Shown here piece by piece: positions 1 to 5,199 of a DNA stretch of 5,199 bases (its first letter is position 1; each line of letters opens with the position of its first letter). Below the pieces are notes generated by a model. The model had not been told where the DNA came from. It saw only the letters and a list, made by a program, of their open reading frames with translations, and ran no database searches. The DNA is from Candidatus Sodaliphilus limicaballi (GTDB taxonomy: Bacteria > Bacteroidota > Bacteroidia > Bacteroidales > Muribaculaceae), in contig JAGHSP010000134.1 in assembly GCA_018065815.1 (NCBI GenBank), positions 1 through 5,199 of the forward strand, written 5' to 3'. The translations under genes and the position numbers were made by a program.

Positions 1-1
1 C

Positions 2-1333
2 CAGGAGGCTTACCGAATCTCGGGCTGGCGTAACATAGGAGGCCAACTGACCACAGCCAAGATGCTTGACGAAGTGACACCCGAGGGAGTCTGCATCCTA
101 GGCGGCTCCATGGATGGGCATTGTTTCTGGGTAAACAGCAACTGCTTGAAGTTGATAGAAGAATCAGATCCCCATTTCTTTGACAAATACACACCCGTGG
201 AAGTGCCAAAAGACAGTAATGGCCTCCCCACAGGCTATTTCTCGGAGAGTGCTGCCAACGACATCCAGAAGCTGATACCTGTCAGCATGGAGGCTGCTAA
301 GAAGTCTATTCTTGCCTGGCAGCAATTTGCCTTCAAGCATGGTTTGGTAGCGGCAACCGAGGCTGGCGTGAATCTGGCAGGCACATTTGCCGATGCTTAT
401 TCACAACTTGCCAAGGAGAGAAAACTGCAGTTCCGCACCCGTGCCTTCTGGAACGTAGTGATGGACCAAGCCAGCGAGGAGACAGTGACAATGGTTGATC
501 GCATGACAAAGGAACAGAACGGCGAGTACTACAAGGTAGTGGGATTGAAGATATTCATTGACGGCGTGGTAGAGAGCCACACTGCTCTGCTCACTAGTGC
601 GTATGAAGACCGGAAAGATACTTGCGGCTTGGACCGCTACAAAGACTCGACCGGCGATCCCGATGCCACGTTAAAGAAACTGGTGCTGGCAGCCCATCGG
701 CACGGCCTTCCCACCCACACCCATACCATCGGCGACGGTGCTGTGAAGAAAATGCTAGATGCTATCGAGTATGCCAAGAACACCACTGGCGACTATTCTA
801 TACGCGACATGCTCGCTCACATCGAGATTATCCGTCAGCAAGACATCAAGCGCTTTGCGCAACTCAACGTGTCGGCTATCGTGTCAGCCTTGTGGAGTCC
901 CAAGAATGCCATCACACCTTTCGGTGAAGAACTAGGATATCTGGGAGAGCGTGCTACTACCAACTATCAGGTCATGAACTCATTCGTGAAGATGGGCGTG
1001 AACTGTGCTCAGCACTCCGACTATCCCGTAAGCCAGGCATTCGGAATCCCTCGCGCTATCTATTGCGGTGTCACACGACAACTCCCTGGCGGCGGAAAGG
1101 ACACAGAGCGTCTGGCCGAGGAAGCGGTAACACGATTGGAAATGCTCAAGGAAATGACCATCAACGTGGCAAAACTGTGGAGAGAAGAGAATCACATGGG
1201 TTCGCTCACTCCTGGAAAGATTGCTAACTATGTGGTATTTGATTGCGATTTCATCGACGATGACGTAGAGAAGATACCGGGTGCCGTCGTGCAGCAGGTC
1301 GTTGTCGATGGCAATGAAGTTTATCATGTATAA
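2..1333 (+). CDS. YtcJ-like amidohydrolase, 5' end missing
   Basis: The frame is open from base 2, so this is the C-terminal ~443 residues of a longer protein; the first internal ATG, at 62, is not a true start. It resembles metal-dependent amidohydrolases of the YtcJ/amidohydrolase_3 type, which hydrolyse amide or related C-N bonds. Seen in order: the SMDGHCFWVNS block near 107-139; GLKIFIDG, whose Lys codon at 548 fits the carboxylated bridging lysine; THTHTIGDGA, with a His codon at 722 as metal-ligand candidate; AHIE, with a His codon at 818; and HSDYPV, with an Asp codon at 1019 as the expected catalytic or metal-binding aspartate. The C-terminal SLTPGKIANYVVFD block is typical of the amidohydrolase composite beta domain. 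The N-terminal HxH motif and any signal peptide lie outside the window, so location is unknown. The actual substrate cannot be read from the sequence; YtcJ-like proteins are a broad, mostly uncharacterised group. A second hydrolase gene follows after 28 bp. Confidence 0.88.
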   Translation, partial: QEAYRISGWRNIGGQLTTAKMLDEVTPEGVCILGGSMDGHCFWVNSNCLKLIEESDPHFFDKYTPVEVPKDSNGLPTGYFSESAANDIQKLIPVSMEAAKKSILAWQQFAFKHGLVAATEAGVNLAGTFADAYSQLAKERKLQFRTRAFWNVVMDQASEETVTMVDRMTKEQNGEYYKVVGLKIFIDGVVESHTALLTSAYEDRKDTCGLDRYKDSTGDPDATLKKLVLAAHRHGLPTHTHTIGDGAVKKMLDAIEYAKNTTGDYSIRDMLAHIEIIRQQDIKRFAQLNVSAIVSALWSPKNAITPFGEELGYLGERATTNYQVMNSFVKMGVNCAQHSDYPVSQAFGIPRAIYCGVTRQLPGGGKDTERLAEEAVTRLEMLKEMTINVAKLWREENHMGSLTPGKIANYVVFDCDFIDDDVEKIPGAVVQQVVVDGNEVYHV

Positions 1334-1361
1334 AAAGATAATTCTTATAACATAAACTACT

Positions 1362-2468
1362 ACGAAACAGATTTGTAATGTAATTTCACTGCTGGCAATA
1401 GTGTTGTTGGGCAGTTGTCAGACTAAAACCAGCGAAACAGAAGTGGGTAAGCCGGTCAAGATTGCCGATTACCTGTGGGAAATCACCGTCGATGACTATT
1501 GCGACACCATTCCCAACTGCCTCATCAGCCACATAGGCAAAGAGTTCGGATGCTCGGCTGTGCGCAACGGCAACTATTACGGACGCAACCTTGACTTCTT
1601 CATCAGCGAGTACACAGAGTTTATCATTCACGTTCCTGCTAAGGAAGGCCGCCATGCTTCTATAGGAGTGGGACGTCTTGAAAACGCAACCGACAAGGAC
1701 GTAGAAAAAGGCCTCGACAAGAAACAGCTCGACATACTGCCATGGGGCATGTTTGATGGCATCAACGATGCAGGACTCTTCTGCAATATGAACGTAACCC
1801 CTTATGCCGACGGAGGTGACAACCCCGGCACCAACCCCGGCAAGCCTGACCTTTACAGCTCATTCCTGGTGCGTGCCTTGCTCGACAACTGCGGCAGCGT
1901 GGACGAGGCGATTGAGTATATCAACAACCACAATATCATAGGCAAGAACATGGGTGGCTTCAACCTCCATTTCATGATAGGCGATCCCGAGAAGAACGTC
2001 GTAGTGGAGTTTATCAACAACCAGCCCGTAGTTAAGGAGCAGTACATCATGACAAACTTCTATGTCAACATGGATCACAAGACACCTGGTGCCGACGGCG
2101 TGGAGCGTTACGACATCCTCAATGCCAACTATGCCGAGGGCGGCAAGTCAATGGAAGGAATGCATAACCTCATGAAGCGCGTGCGTTTCTCCCTGGCCTA
2201 TGACCCAGACGTGACCCCCTTCTGGAAGTCGGAGTTCCACGAGAATGGCCGCTTCGCATGGGATGCTCCACTTGATTCGGTGCTTGCTGCACCAGGCGTA
2301 CAGAGCCAGATCGCTAACTTCAAACATTACAAAGAGACTGGCGAGTATAAGCCTGAATGGAAATTGTGGTTCACTACCCACACCAGCACCTACGACATCA
2401 AGGACCGCAAGCTGTGGATCACAATCCGCGAGAACTATGACACGCACTACGAGTTCTCTCTCAACTAA
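1362..2468 (+). CDS. Lipoprotein linear amide C-N hydrolase (Ntn type), ACG start
   Basis: This is an N-terminal-nucleophile hydrolase of the choloylglycine hydrolase/penicillin V acylase/C45-like group, about 368 residues counted from ACG at 1362. Catalytic candidates are Cys64 in EFGCSAV, Arg75 and Asp78 in GRNLDFF (the same R-x-x-D spacing as bile salt hydrolases), Asn232 in MTNFYVN and Arg249 in ERYDIL. DGINDAGLFCNMN and the terminal HTSTYDIKDRKLWITIREN also fit the family. The first ATG-like option in the frame is GTG at 1401, but it cuts into a lipoprotein signal peptide. Reading upstream gives KQICNVISLLAIVLLGSC, with lipobox LGSC at residues 16-19, and ACG sits where ATG is expected. 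The in-frame stop at 1353-1355 limits the start. The cysteine of the lipobox should be lipid-anchored, so the enzyme is probably periplasmic or surface-exposed. Substrate (bile salt, N-acyl amino acid, N-acyl-homoserine lactone or other) is not determinable here. It could be translated poorly, or ACG could be a sequencing error. Confidence 0.85.
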   Translation, partial: TKQICNVISLLAIVLLGSCQTKTSETEVGKPVKIADYLWEITVDDYCDTIPNCLISHIGKEFGCSAVRNGNYYGRNLDFFISEYTEFIIHVPAKEGRHASIGVGRLENATDKDVEKGLDKKQLDILPWGMFDGINDAGLFCNMNVTPYADGGDNPGTNPGKPDLYSSFLVRALLDNCGSVDEAIEYINNHNIIGKNMGGFNLHFMIGDPEKNVVVEFINNQPVVKEQYIMTNFYVNMDHKTPGADGVERYDILNANYAEGGKSMEGMHNLMKRVRFSLAYDPDVTPFWKSEFHENGRFAWDAPLDSVLAAPGVQSQIANFKHYKETGEYKPEWKLWFTTHTSTYDIKDRKLWITIRENYDTHYEFSLN

Positions 2469-2501
2469 AAGAATATAGTTCCGTTTATTTGACTAACGAG
2501 G

Positions 2502-2548
2502 AATCCACTCTCTCACTATCTTTGAAGTGGGAGAGTGGATTGTATTTT
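2502..2548 (+). terminator. Intrinsic terminator after the hydrolase pair
   Basis: A 16-bp stem (2502-2517 with 2526-2541, one G-T wobble, otherwise perfect) encloses an 8-base loop and is followed by TGTATTTT. It lies 33 bp after the stop of the Ntn-hydrolase gene and should end the transcript of the two plus-strand genes. On the minus strand the hairpin is not followed by a T-run, so it is not clearly bidirectional for the orphan gene at 2585-2935. Confidence 0.85.
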
Positions 2549-2584
2549 CCCATACCGAATACGAAACCAGCGACTTAATCTGTG

Positions 2585-2935
2585 CTACTGAGAATCAGAA
2601 TCCATGGCCGAATTGAAATATTTCTGTTTCAACACGATGGCAAACTGATTAAGAATTTCTTCCCTATAAGTAGGCGATGCATTATCATAACGAGTAATCC
2701 AGGGAGATACAAATTCCCACTGAATTTTCCCTAAATCAAGAATATCTGTATCAAGACCATCATTTGAATTGTTAAAACCAAAATAATTTTTCTGCTCATT
2801 TTGAATGAACATTCTCCATGCTACATTTCTATTATGCGGTTGATAATCTCCCTCCTGAATGGTTATTGACTTATAATTAAGAACACGTTCACAGAATTTT
2901 GGGAAATAAAGAAAAAAATCTGATGTTTTTTCCAT
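2585..2935 (-). CDS. AT-rich orphan protein, 116 residues
   Basis: I do not recognise this protein. It begins MEKTSDFFLYFPKFCERVLN, is rich in Asn, Tyr, Phe and Asp, and has no signal peptide, membrane helix or metal motif. It looks like a soluble cytoplasmic protein with mixed alpha/beta character; the C-terminal third (SPTYREEILNQFAIVLKQKY) suggests an amphipathic helix. The gene is visibly more AT-rich than the hydrolases before it and the fucosidase after it, which suggests transfer or weak selection. ATG at 2935 is preceded by an A-rich leader (AAATAAAAAAAC on the minus strand), suitable for Bacteroidota initiation without a Shine-Dalgarno. It is convergent with the hydrolase pair and flanked on its upstream side by gene fragments. 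Small lone AT-rich genes of this size include immunity proteins and phage or island cargo, but nothing here assigns it to either. Confidence 0.6.
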   Translation of the reverse strand: MEKTSDFFLYFPKFCERVLNYKSITIQEGDYQPHNRNVAWRMFIQNEQKNYFGFNNSNDGLDTDILDLGKIQWEFVSPWITRYDNASPTYREEILNQFAIVLKQKYFNSAMDSDSQ

Positions 2936-2980
2936 GTTTTTTTATTTAAATACACAATTGTCGGGTTGAGTACCCGTCTT

Positions 2981-3132
2981 TTACTTTATTCTTGTTGCCG
3001 GTCCTAAGTACCGTTTCACCATGTCGTTGATTTCGTTGCTTGGTGCCTTGTAAAAAATCTCACTTGTAGTAGCCCTCAATCATCCTCGTCTTCGAAATAC
3101 CCCATTCCTGCACAACAATCACAGTAACGCAT
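2981..3132 (-). pseudogene. Possible CxxCxGxG zinc mini-protein with a frameshift
   Basis: ATG at 3132 opens MRYCDCCAGMGYFEDEDD, then TGA at 3078-3076. The CDCCAGMG piece has the exact spacing CxxCxGxG of DnaJ-type zinc-binding repeats, and an acidic tail after it is common in small Bacteroidota zinc-ribbon-like proteins. The adjoining frame, from 3079 down to the TAA at 2983-2981, reads LRATTSEIFYKAPSNEINDMVKRYLGPATRIK without a stop. A single extra base near 3078 would fuse both into one ~50-residue protein. I see no slippery heptamer at the junction, so a mutational frameshift or sequencing error fits better than programmed frameshifting. The protein is short and has only one CxxC pair, so it may instead be chance. 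Function unknown. Confidence 0.35.
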
Positions 3133-3213
3133 AATTCATCGCTTCGTAAGGAAGTAGGAGAGCGGAGAATGAATTCTTCACTTACCACCCATACCCCATA
3201 ATTCCAATCATCC

Positions 3214-3342
3214 ATGTTAGTAAAAGCATACAGCGCAGCAGTTAATGGCCTTGAGGTCACGACAGTGACGGTAGAGGGGCTGCTATGCGCTGCTGGATTA
3301 CCGTTAAGAGCCGTTGTTGGAATAAGTTTGGCGGCTTTGTAG
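3214..3342 (+). pseudogene. comM/yifB N-terminal fragment
   Basis: ATG at 3214 reads MLVKAYSAAVNGLEVTTVTVE (to 3276), which strongly resembles the start of Bacteroidota ComM/YifB Mg-chelatase-like AAA+ ATPases, proteins that act on DNA in natural transformation in some bacteria and are normally about 500 residues long. After Glu21 the family continues with an EVN...G..F.LVGLPD.AVKES block. Here the frame gives only GLLCAAGLPLRAV and ends in TAG at 3340-3342, so GLP and AV appear closer to the start than expected. The neighbouring frame carries VKSR, reminiscent of VKESR, so small deletions plus frameshifts are likely. The ATPase Walker motifs are all missing. The first 21 residues are the sound part of this call; what follows is tentative. 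Confidence 0.6.
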
Positions 3343-3446
3343 AGGAAAAAGGACATGATGCCCCGCTCTCAATCGTTACTCTTAATGGAAATTTCGCTTG
3401 GGATACCTCTGACATGACACCACACGAAATCGCCGAGGAAAAGTAA
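3285..3446 (+). pseudogene. Unrecognised C-terminal-like fragment, 53 residues
   Basis: Starting from ATG at 3285 the frame encodes 53 residues ending LNGNFAWDTSDMTPHEIAEEK and TAA at 3444-3446. The second half (from about WNKFGGFVEEKGHDAP) has a natural protein composition; the frame is also open upstream to a TGA near 3255, overlapping the comM-like fragment in another frame. I cannot place it in a family. It overlaps the comM fragment and stops only 4 bp before the end of the convergent fucosidase gene, so it is probably the end of a truncated gene joined here by deletion rather than a small independent gene. The start is arbitrary. Confidence 0.35.
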
Positions 3447-3450
3447 TGGT

Positions 3451-4773
3451 TTACTTGGTAGTGAGGACAACGATATAGTCGGCTTTGTCCTTGTGTGGGT
3501 TGAGGGTGAGTACATAACCCTCGGAAGTCTTCTTGCACTCCACTTTGGCGCTGGTCTCAAACTCTACAGCACTTTTTACCTTGCACTGCAGTGGCAGGGT
3601 GACTGAGGTGGCTTCATGGTCGGTCACATGGACGTATAACTGGTCGCCCTTGCGTGTGGTTGCGCCCCAGTCCTGAGGTTTGATGTCGCCGGCTTTTGTG
3701 CCCTTGATGGTTGATCCATACTGGCGCATCCACTCGCCCAGTTCCTTGAGGCGAGAGAGGGCAGTGGCGGGCAGTTCGCCGTTGGGCTGCGGGCCTATGT
3801 TCATGAGCAGGTTGGCTCCGTGGCCCGAGGTGCGCACCAACAGTGCAACTATCTGGTCCAGGCTCTTGTAGTTCTGGTCGGCTATCTTGTAGCCCCACAT
3901 GCCGTTCATTGTGGTGCAGGTCTCAAGCGGGTTCTTGGCGCTTATCTGCATGCCTTCCTGTACCCATCCCGTGGTGTTCTCGCCGGGAAGGTCACGCTCA
4001 AATATCTGGATGTCCTCGCCGGGGATGACGCTGCCGTGGTGGTTGTTGCCAACGAGGCAACCGGGCTGCAGCTTGTGGATGAGGGCATATTGCTCGTCGA
4101 GACGCCAGTCAAACGGTGTCTTGTCCTCGTCGTGGTCCCACATGCCGTCGAACCATATCGCGCCTATCTCGCCATAGCGGGTGAGCAGCTCGGTGAGCTG
4201 TGCGTTCATGAATTTGAAGTAGTGGTCATAGTCGGCCCGGGTCGAGTCCTTGCCGCACTTTTTGCCGGTGCGCCCCATGGGGTAGTCCTCGCGGCCCCAG
4301 TCCAGGTGGCTGTAATAGAGGTGAAGGCGCAGATCCTCGTCGTGGCATGCATCGGCCAGCTGGCGGATGATGTCGCGTTTATAGGGCGTGGCGTCGACGA
4401 TGTTGTAGTCGCTCACGTCGGTCTTCCACATGCTGAAGCCTTCGTGATGGCGCGATGTGAAGGTCACATAGCCTGCACCAGCGTCCTTGAATGCCTTGAC
4501 CCACTCGCGGGCGTTGAAGTGGTGGGGGTAGAAGGCGTCGGCCACCTTGCTGTACTCGTCGAGCGTGATGCCTGCGTTCTGCATGTACCATTCGCCCTGG
4601 GCAAAGGTGCTGTAAAGGCCCCAGTGGATGAAGATGCCCAGGCGGCACTCGTCAAACTCGGTGCGCGACTTGATGTTCTCCTCGCTGGGAACGTATCCCG
4701 GCTGAGCCTGCACCGCTGTGCCTCCGAGCATACCCGCAAGCGCAGCTACAATCATTATCGTTTTTCTCATCAT
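3451..4773 (-). CDS. Secreted alpha-L-fucosidase, GH29
   Basis: This gene is complete, with 440 residues, the usual length for a GH29 catalytic unit with a small C-terminal beta domain. It removes alpha-linked L-fucose from glycans by a retaining mechanism. Residues 1-23 form a Sec signal peptide (basic MMRK, hydrophobic core, cleavage probably after VQA), so the enzyme is likely periplasmic. Family landmarks: RLGIFIHWGLYS at 44-55; fucose-binding region TSRHHEGFSMW at 107-116; nucleophile Asp209 in GAIWFDGMWD; FERDLPG at 258-264; ETCTTMNGMWGY at 284-295; and GHGANLLMNIGPQPNGELP near 317-335. The acid/base is not fixed by sequence alone; Glu259 and Glu284 are candidates. Residues after about 355 form a beta-rich domain. 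Start: ATG at 4773 or the adjacent ATG at 4770 (MRKT); both keep the signal peptide. No SusC/SusD pair is visible, so a polysaccharide utilisation locus cannot be claimed. It is convergent with the fragments at 3214-3446. Confidence 0.95.
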   Translation of the reverse strand: MMRKTIMIVAALAGMLGGTAVQAQPGYVPSEENIKSRTEFDECRLGIFIHWGLYSTFAQGEWYMQNAGITLDEYSKVADAFYPHHFNAREWVKAFKDAGAGYVTFTSRHHEGFSMWKTDVSDYNIVDATPYKRDIIRQLADACHDEDLRLHLYYSHLDWGREDYPMGRTGKKCGKDSTRADYDHYFKFMNAQLTELLTRYGEIGAIWFDGMWDHDEDKTPFDWRLDEQYALIHKLQPGCLVGNNHHGSVIPGEDIQIFERDLPGENTTGWVQEGMQISAKNPLETCTTMNGMWGYKIADQNYKSLDQIVALLVRTSGHGANLLMNIGPQPNGELPATALSRLKELGEWMRQYGSTIKGTKAGDIKPQDWGATTRKGDQLYVHVTDHEATSVTLPLQCKVKSAVEFETSAKVECKKTSEGYVLTLNPHKDKADYIVVLTTK

Positions 4774-4800
4774 ATAATTTAAAATTTTGTTGTAGAACTA

Positions 4801-4808
4801 CAAAGGTA
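4801..4808 (-). promoter_or_regulatory. Bacteroidota -7 element for the fucosidase gene
   Basis: On the minus strand these bases read TACCTTTG, an exact match to the TAnnTTTG -7 box used by the primary sigma factor of Bacteroidota. It sits 27 bp upstream of the first ATG, leaving a short AT-rich leader. No TTTG -33 box is visible at the usual distance; the upstream stretch is instead an A-tract, which may compensate. No Shine-Dalgarno is evident. Confidence 0.65.
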
Positions 4809-4825
4809 AGAATTTTTTTTTATTA

Positions 4826-4894
4826 TTAGTGTCCGGTAAATCCGAAAAATTCTTTGAGGATTTCCTTGGTGGCGGGATTATTGAGGGTGTTCAT
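4826..4894 (-). pseudogene. Tiny coding remnant, MNTLNN...FFGFTGH
   Basis: On the minus strand ATG at 4894 opens 22 codons reading MNTLNNPATKEILKEFFGFTGH, ending in TAA. The composition is protein-like and the tail looks like the end of a longer protein, but an in-frame TAG lies just five codons upstream of the ATG. It could be the carboxyl-terminal scar of a gene broken when the hairpin and intron arrived, a very small real protein, or chance. The fucosidase -7 element follows 18 bp after its stop. I do not recognise the family. Confidence 0.25.
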
Positions 4895-4908
4895 TGAATA
4901 GGACTTCT

Positions 4909-4955
4909 ACCGAACATTATTACTGCTGGCTGCTTTTTGTGGCTGGCAGTTTTCG
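4909..4955 (+). terminator. U-tailed hairpin at the intron's 5' exon
   Basis: A 12-bp stem (4922-4933 with 4939-4950) encloses a TTTTT loop and is followed by TTT. Four pairs are G-U in the plus-strand RNA and become A-C mismatches in the minus-strand RNA, so only plus-strand transcripts fold it well. An outer 6-bp arm (4909-4914 with 4952-4957) can extend it, with a 7-base bulge. It looks like a rho-independent terminator, yet no plus-strand gene precedes it in the window. Group IIC introns are known to insert just after such hairpins, which is exactly the arrangement here. Confidence 0.6.
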
Positions 4956-5199
4956 GTTCGCCCAGCATGAACGTATTCTAACGGGTGCAAGTCCCCAAGC
5001 CGCCCTAACAGTGGGAAGGTTATAGCCGAAGGCAAGGGTGTCCACCGCGAGGTGGAATCTGAAGGAAGCCGTAGGCAAACATCTGCCCCGACGTACAGAA
5101 ACTTGATACCAAGGCTTACGAGAGTGGATAAGTCTGCAACACAAGACAAAGTCCTATAGCTGTTCGGAAACTCTCAGAGTAAATCAAGCGGGTATAAGA
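4956..5199 (+). mobile_element. Group II intron, 5' part of domain I (probably IIC)
   Basis: From about 4956 (GTTCG, one base off the GUGYG 5' consensus) the sequence carries conserved domain I stretches of bacterial group II introns: GCCCAGCATG, CTAACGGGTGCAAGTCCC (4978-4995 region), a hairpin TCCACC-GCGA-GGTGGA with a GNRA-type tetraloop (5041-5056), TGGAATCTGAAGGAAGC (5053-5069), GGCAAAC (5074-5080), ACAAAGTCC (5146-5154) and GTAAATCAAGCGG (5179-5191). The intron runs past the right edge, so its reverse transcriptase/maturase gene, domains V-VI and 3' end are not seen, and it cannot be judged intact. A candidate EBS1 at 5165-5171 (CGGAAAC) pairs with the last seven exon bases GTTTTCG (4949-4955), with one G-U wobble. 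Placement behind a hairpin and overall similarity to IIC-type domain I favour class C. Open frames on the minus strand across it are not genes. Confidence 0.88.

Larger units (their letters stand above)
2936..3450. other. Patchwork region of gene fragments
   Basis: No intact gene of usual length is visible in these ~515 bases. Coding-like pieces occur in different frames and on both strands: a minus-strand piece ending at 2981, a plus-strand comM-like start at 3214 and a plus-strand C-terminal-like piece ending at 3446. A 98-codon open frame on the minus strand (3060-3356) crosses two of these pieces antisense and is probably not a gene. A weak 5-bp hairpin at 2962-2976 is followed on the plus strand by TCTTTTACTTT; it could be a weak terminator remnant. 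No TAnnTTTG promoter element was found in 3133-3213. Confidence 0.6.

Noticed and set aside
1815..1845. Short direct repeat AACCCCGGC twice, encoding NPGTNPG.
   Set aside because: It is an in-frame loop repeat inside the Ntn-hydrolase and needs no separate explanation.
2954..2961. Palindrome ACAATTGT upstream of the orphan gene.
   Set aside because: Eight bases, single occurrence, AT-rich surroundings; not enough to call an operator.
3060..3356. A 98-codon minus-strand open frame.
   Set aside because: It runs antisense to the comM-like start and across the CxxCxGxG piece in a different frame. Part of it (DDWNYGVWVVSEEF) looks protein-like, but no single gene explains it.
3820..4782. A 320-codon open frame on the plus strand, antisense to the fucosidase.
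   Set aside because: It lies entirely opposite a well-supported GH29 gene; its Val/Ala/Leu-rich translation is the usual shadow of GC-rich third codon positions, and it has no recognisable domain.
4907..5149. Two minus-strand open frames of 74-80 codons.
   Set aside because: They are antisense to conserved group II intron RNA structure and have no protein family features.
4898..5157. A 9-bp inverted repeat, ATAGGACTT at 4898-4906 and its complement at 5149-5157.
   Set aside because: A match of this length within ~300 bp is not rare by chance; one copy overlaps the conserved intron stretch ACAAAGTCC, and no terminal-repeat or target-duplication pattern goes with it.
1..5199. CRISPR arrays, tRNA or rRNA genes, toxin-antitoxin or phage-defence gene pairs.
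   Set aside because: No regularly spaced repeats, cloverleaf or rRNA-like sequence, or paired small genes with defence motifs were seen.

Overview
The window looks like a chromosomal segment of a gut or oral Bacteroidota (Bacteroidales, Prevotella-like). The evidence is an exported GH29 fucosidase with a TAnnTTTG promoter element, a lipoprotein Ntn-hydrolase without a Shine-Dalgarno sequence, AT-rich intergenic DNA and a ComM/YifB amino-terminal fragment of Bacteroidota type. This is inference from protein style and signals; no database was searched.

Layout. (1) At 2-2468 (+) there is a two-gene unit. A YtcJ-like metal-dependent amidohydrolase, cut by the left edge of the window, is followed 28 bp later by a lipoprotein of the linear amide C-N hydrolase (choloylglycine hydrolase/penicillin acylase-like) family. 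The second gene has no ATG where its signal peptide should begin; ACG stands there. A strong intrinsic terminator at 2502-2548 closes the unit. (2) At 2585-2935 (-) lies an AT-rich orphan gene of 116 codons. (3) At about 2936-3450 is a patchwork of fragments: a possible CxxCxGxG mini-protein broken by a frameshift (-), the first ~21 codons of a comM/yifB-like gene (+), and an unrecognised carboxyl-terminal piece (+) that stops 4 bp from the end of the fucosidase gene. (4) At 3451-4773 (-) is a complete secreted alpha-L-fucosidase (GH29) with its own promoter element. (5) At 4826-4955 are a tiny minus-strand coding remnant and a 12-bp, U-tailed RNA hairpin. (6) At 4956-5199 (+) is the 5' part of domain I of a group II intron, probably group IIC, inserted directly behind that hairpin and running off the right edge.

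How the genes may work together. The two amide hydrolases are co-oriented and share a terminator, so they may act in sequence on N-acyl or other amide substrates; this is inferred from context only. The fucosidase would release fucose from host or dietary glycans in the periplasm. The fragments and the intron mark 2.9-3.45 kb and 4.8 kb onward as places of past recombination or insertion. I see no clearly new multi-gene system. The most unusual points are the ACG start, the hairpin-intron junction with a candidate 7-bp exon-intron pairing, and the fragment patchwork.
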